A stretch of DNA of 5,477 nucleotides from Gammaproteobacteria bacterium (GTDB lineage: Bacteria; Pseudomonadota; Gammaproteobacteria; Thiohalobacterales; Thiohalobacteraceae). Within the stretch, counting starts at the first letter, position 1. The number at the start of each line of letters is the position of its first letter. Where the stretch lies: assembly GCA_016214925.1 (NCBI GenBank), contig JACRMO010000089.1:943-6419 (forward strand), given 5' to 3'. Positions 5,158-5,477 of this stretch are shown piece after piece. Both the position numbers and the translations under genes were made by a program. The notes below the pieces were generated by a model. The model saw only the letters and a list, made by a program, of their open reading frames with translations. It did no database searches and was not told the DNA's origin.

Positions 5158-5477
5158 ATGAACGTAGCGGACAAAAAACGGCTGTTGCGCGAGATGTTGT
5201 TCGCGCGCCGCTTTGAAGAGCGCTGTTACGAGGCCTATGTCGAACGCAAAATCGGCGGCTTTCTCCATCTCTACCCCGGCGAAGAGGCCTGCGCCTTCGG
5301 CGTGCTGGAGGCCGCGCGCCCGGGGCACGACTATGTGATCACCGGCTATCGCGATCACGTCCATGCCATCAAGTGCGGCGCCGACCCGAAAGAGGTCATG
5401 GCCGAGTTGTTCGCCAAGGAGACCGGCTCCTCCAAGGGCCGCGGCGGTTCCATGCACATCTTCGACGTGAAGCATCA
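5158..5477 (+). CDS. pdhA: Pyruvate/acetoin dehydrogenase-type E1 component, alpha subunit (partial, 3' end outside window)
   Basis: The frame opens at ATG 5158 and stays open for 106 codons plus two bases to the window edge, about a third of a typical E1 alpha of 320-360 residues. It begins MNVADKKRLLREMLFARRFEE-like, the usual N-terminal helix. The thiamine-diphosphate E1 alpha marks follow: GFLHLYPGEEA at about 34-44 (H37), TGYRDHVHA at 62-70, VMAELFAKETG at 80-90 and SKGRGGSMH at 92-100. With a separate E1 beta subunit, this alpha subunit binds thiamine diphosphate and decarboxylates pyruvate, passing the acetyl group to the lipoyl E2. Beta and E2 genes would be expected just downstream. 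Acetoin dehydrogenase (acoA) and branched-chain E1 alpha are close relatives. The sequence looks nearer the PDH/acetoin group, and the symbol is tentative. AAGGAG at 5148-5153 lies four bases before the ATG, strong in sequence but closely spaced. This alpha/beta type E1 differs from the single-chain AceE of enteric bacteria. Confidence 0.9.
   Translation, partial: MNVADKKRLLREMLFARRFEERCYEAYVERKIGGFLHLYPGEEACAFGVLEAARPGHDYVITGYRDHVHAIKCGADPKEVMAELFAKETGSSKGRGGSMHIFDVKH

Noticed and set aside
5007..5216. Small plus-strand open frame overlapping the E1 alpha start
   Set aside because: It overlaps the E1 alpha coding start in another frame, lacks a ribosome binding site, and has no recognisable product.

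Overview
The window is about 60% GC by eye and reads as a stretch of gammaproteobacterial chromosome. The main taxonomic pointer is a well-conserved RNase T gene, a family found almost only in Gammaproteobacteria, together with a class II (E. coli-type) dihydroorotase. I cannot name the genus. All five complete or nearly complete reading frames look intact, and I see no phage, transposase, CRISPR or RNA gene.

Layout from left to right: (1) the last 77 codons of a heavy-metal P1B-type ATPase on + (1-234), whose HEGST motif points to the P1B-4 class; (2) a 198-base gap between convergent genes, with a probable intrinsic terminator for rnt; (3) rnt, RNase T, on - (433-1083); (4) a divergent gene for an exported TraB/GumN-family protein on + (1190-2074); (5) a 114-base convergent gap nearly filled by a 76-base imperfect palindrome; (6) pyrC, dihydroorotase, on - (2189-3232); (7) a 210-base gap holding a second 76-base palindrome of the same family and a diverged half copy; (8) an M17 leucyl-aminopeptidase-family gene on - (3443-4960); (9) a 197-base divergent gap with three consecutive small inverted repeats; (10) the first 106 codons of a thiamine-diphosphate-dependent E1 alpha subunit (pyruvate/acetoin dehydrogenase type) on +, running off the right edge at 5477. 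This last gene is open at the window edge, so a stop-to-stop ORF scan misses it.

Functionally these are mostly housekeeping genes: metal efflux, 3'-end RNA maturation, de novo pyrimidine synthesis, peptide turnover and entry of pyruvate (or acetoin) into acetyl-CoA. They do not form one operon. The minus-strand genes (aminopeptidase, pyrC, rnt) are separated by 210 bases and by the opposite-strand traB-like gene. pyrC and rnt are neighbours in pseudomonads, so the arrangement may be a conserved pair split by the TraB-family gene.

I do not see a convincing new multi-gene system. The most interesting non-coding signal is the family of palindromic repeats on both sides of pyrC, with equal total length, equal 20-base loops and a 9-base internal period. 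The next is the structured DNA ahead of the E1 alpha gene.
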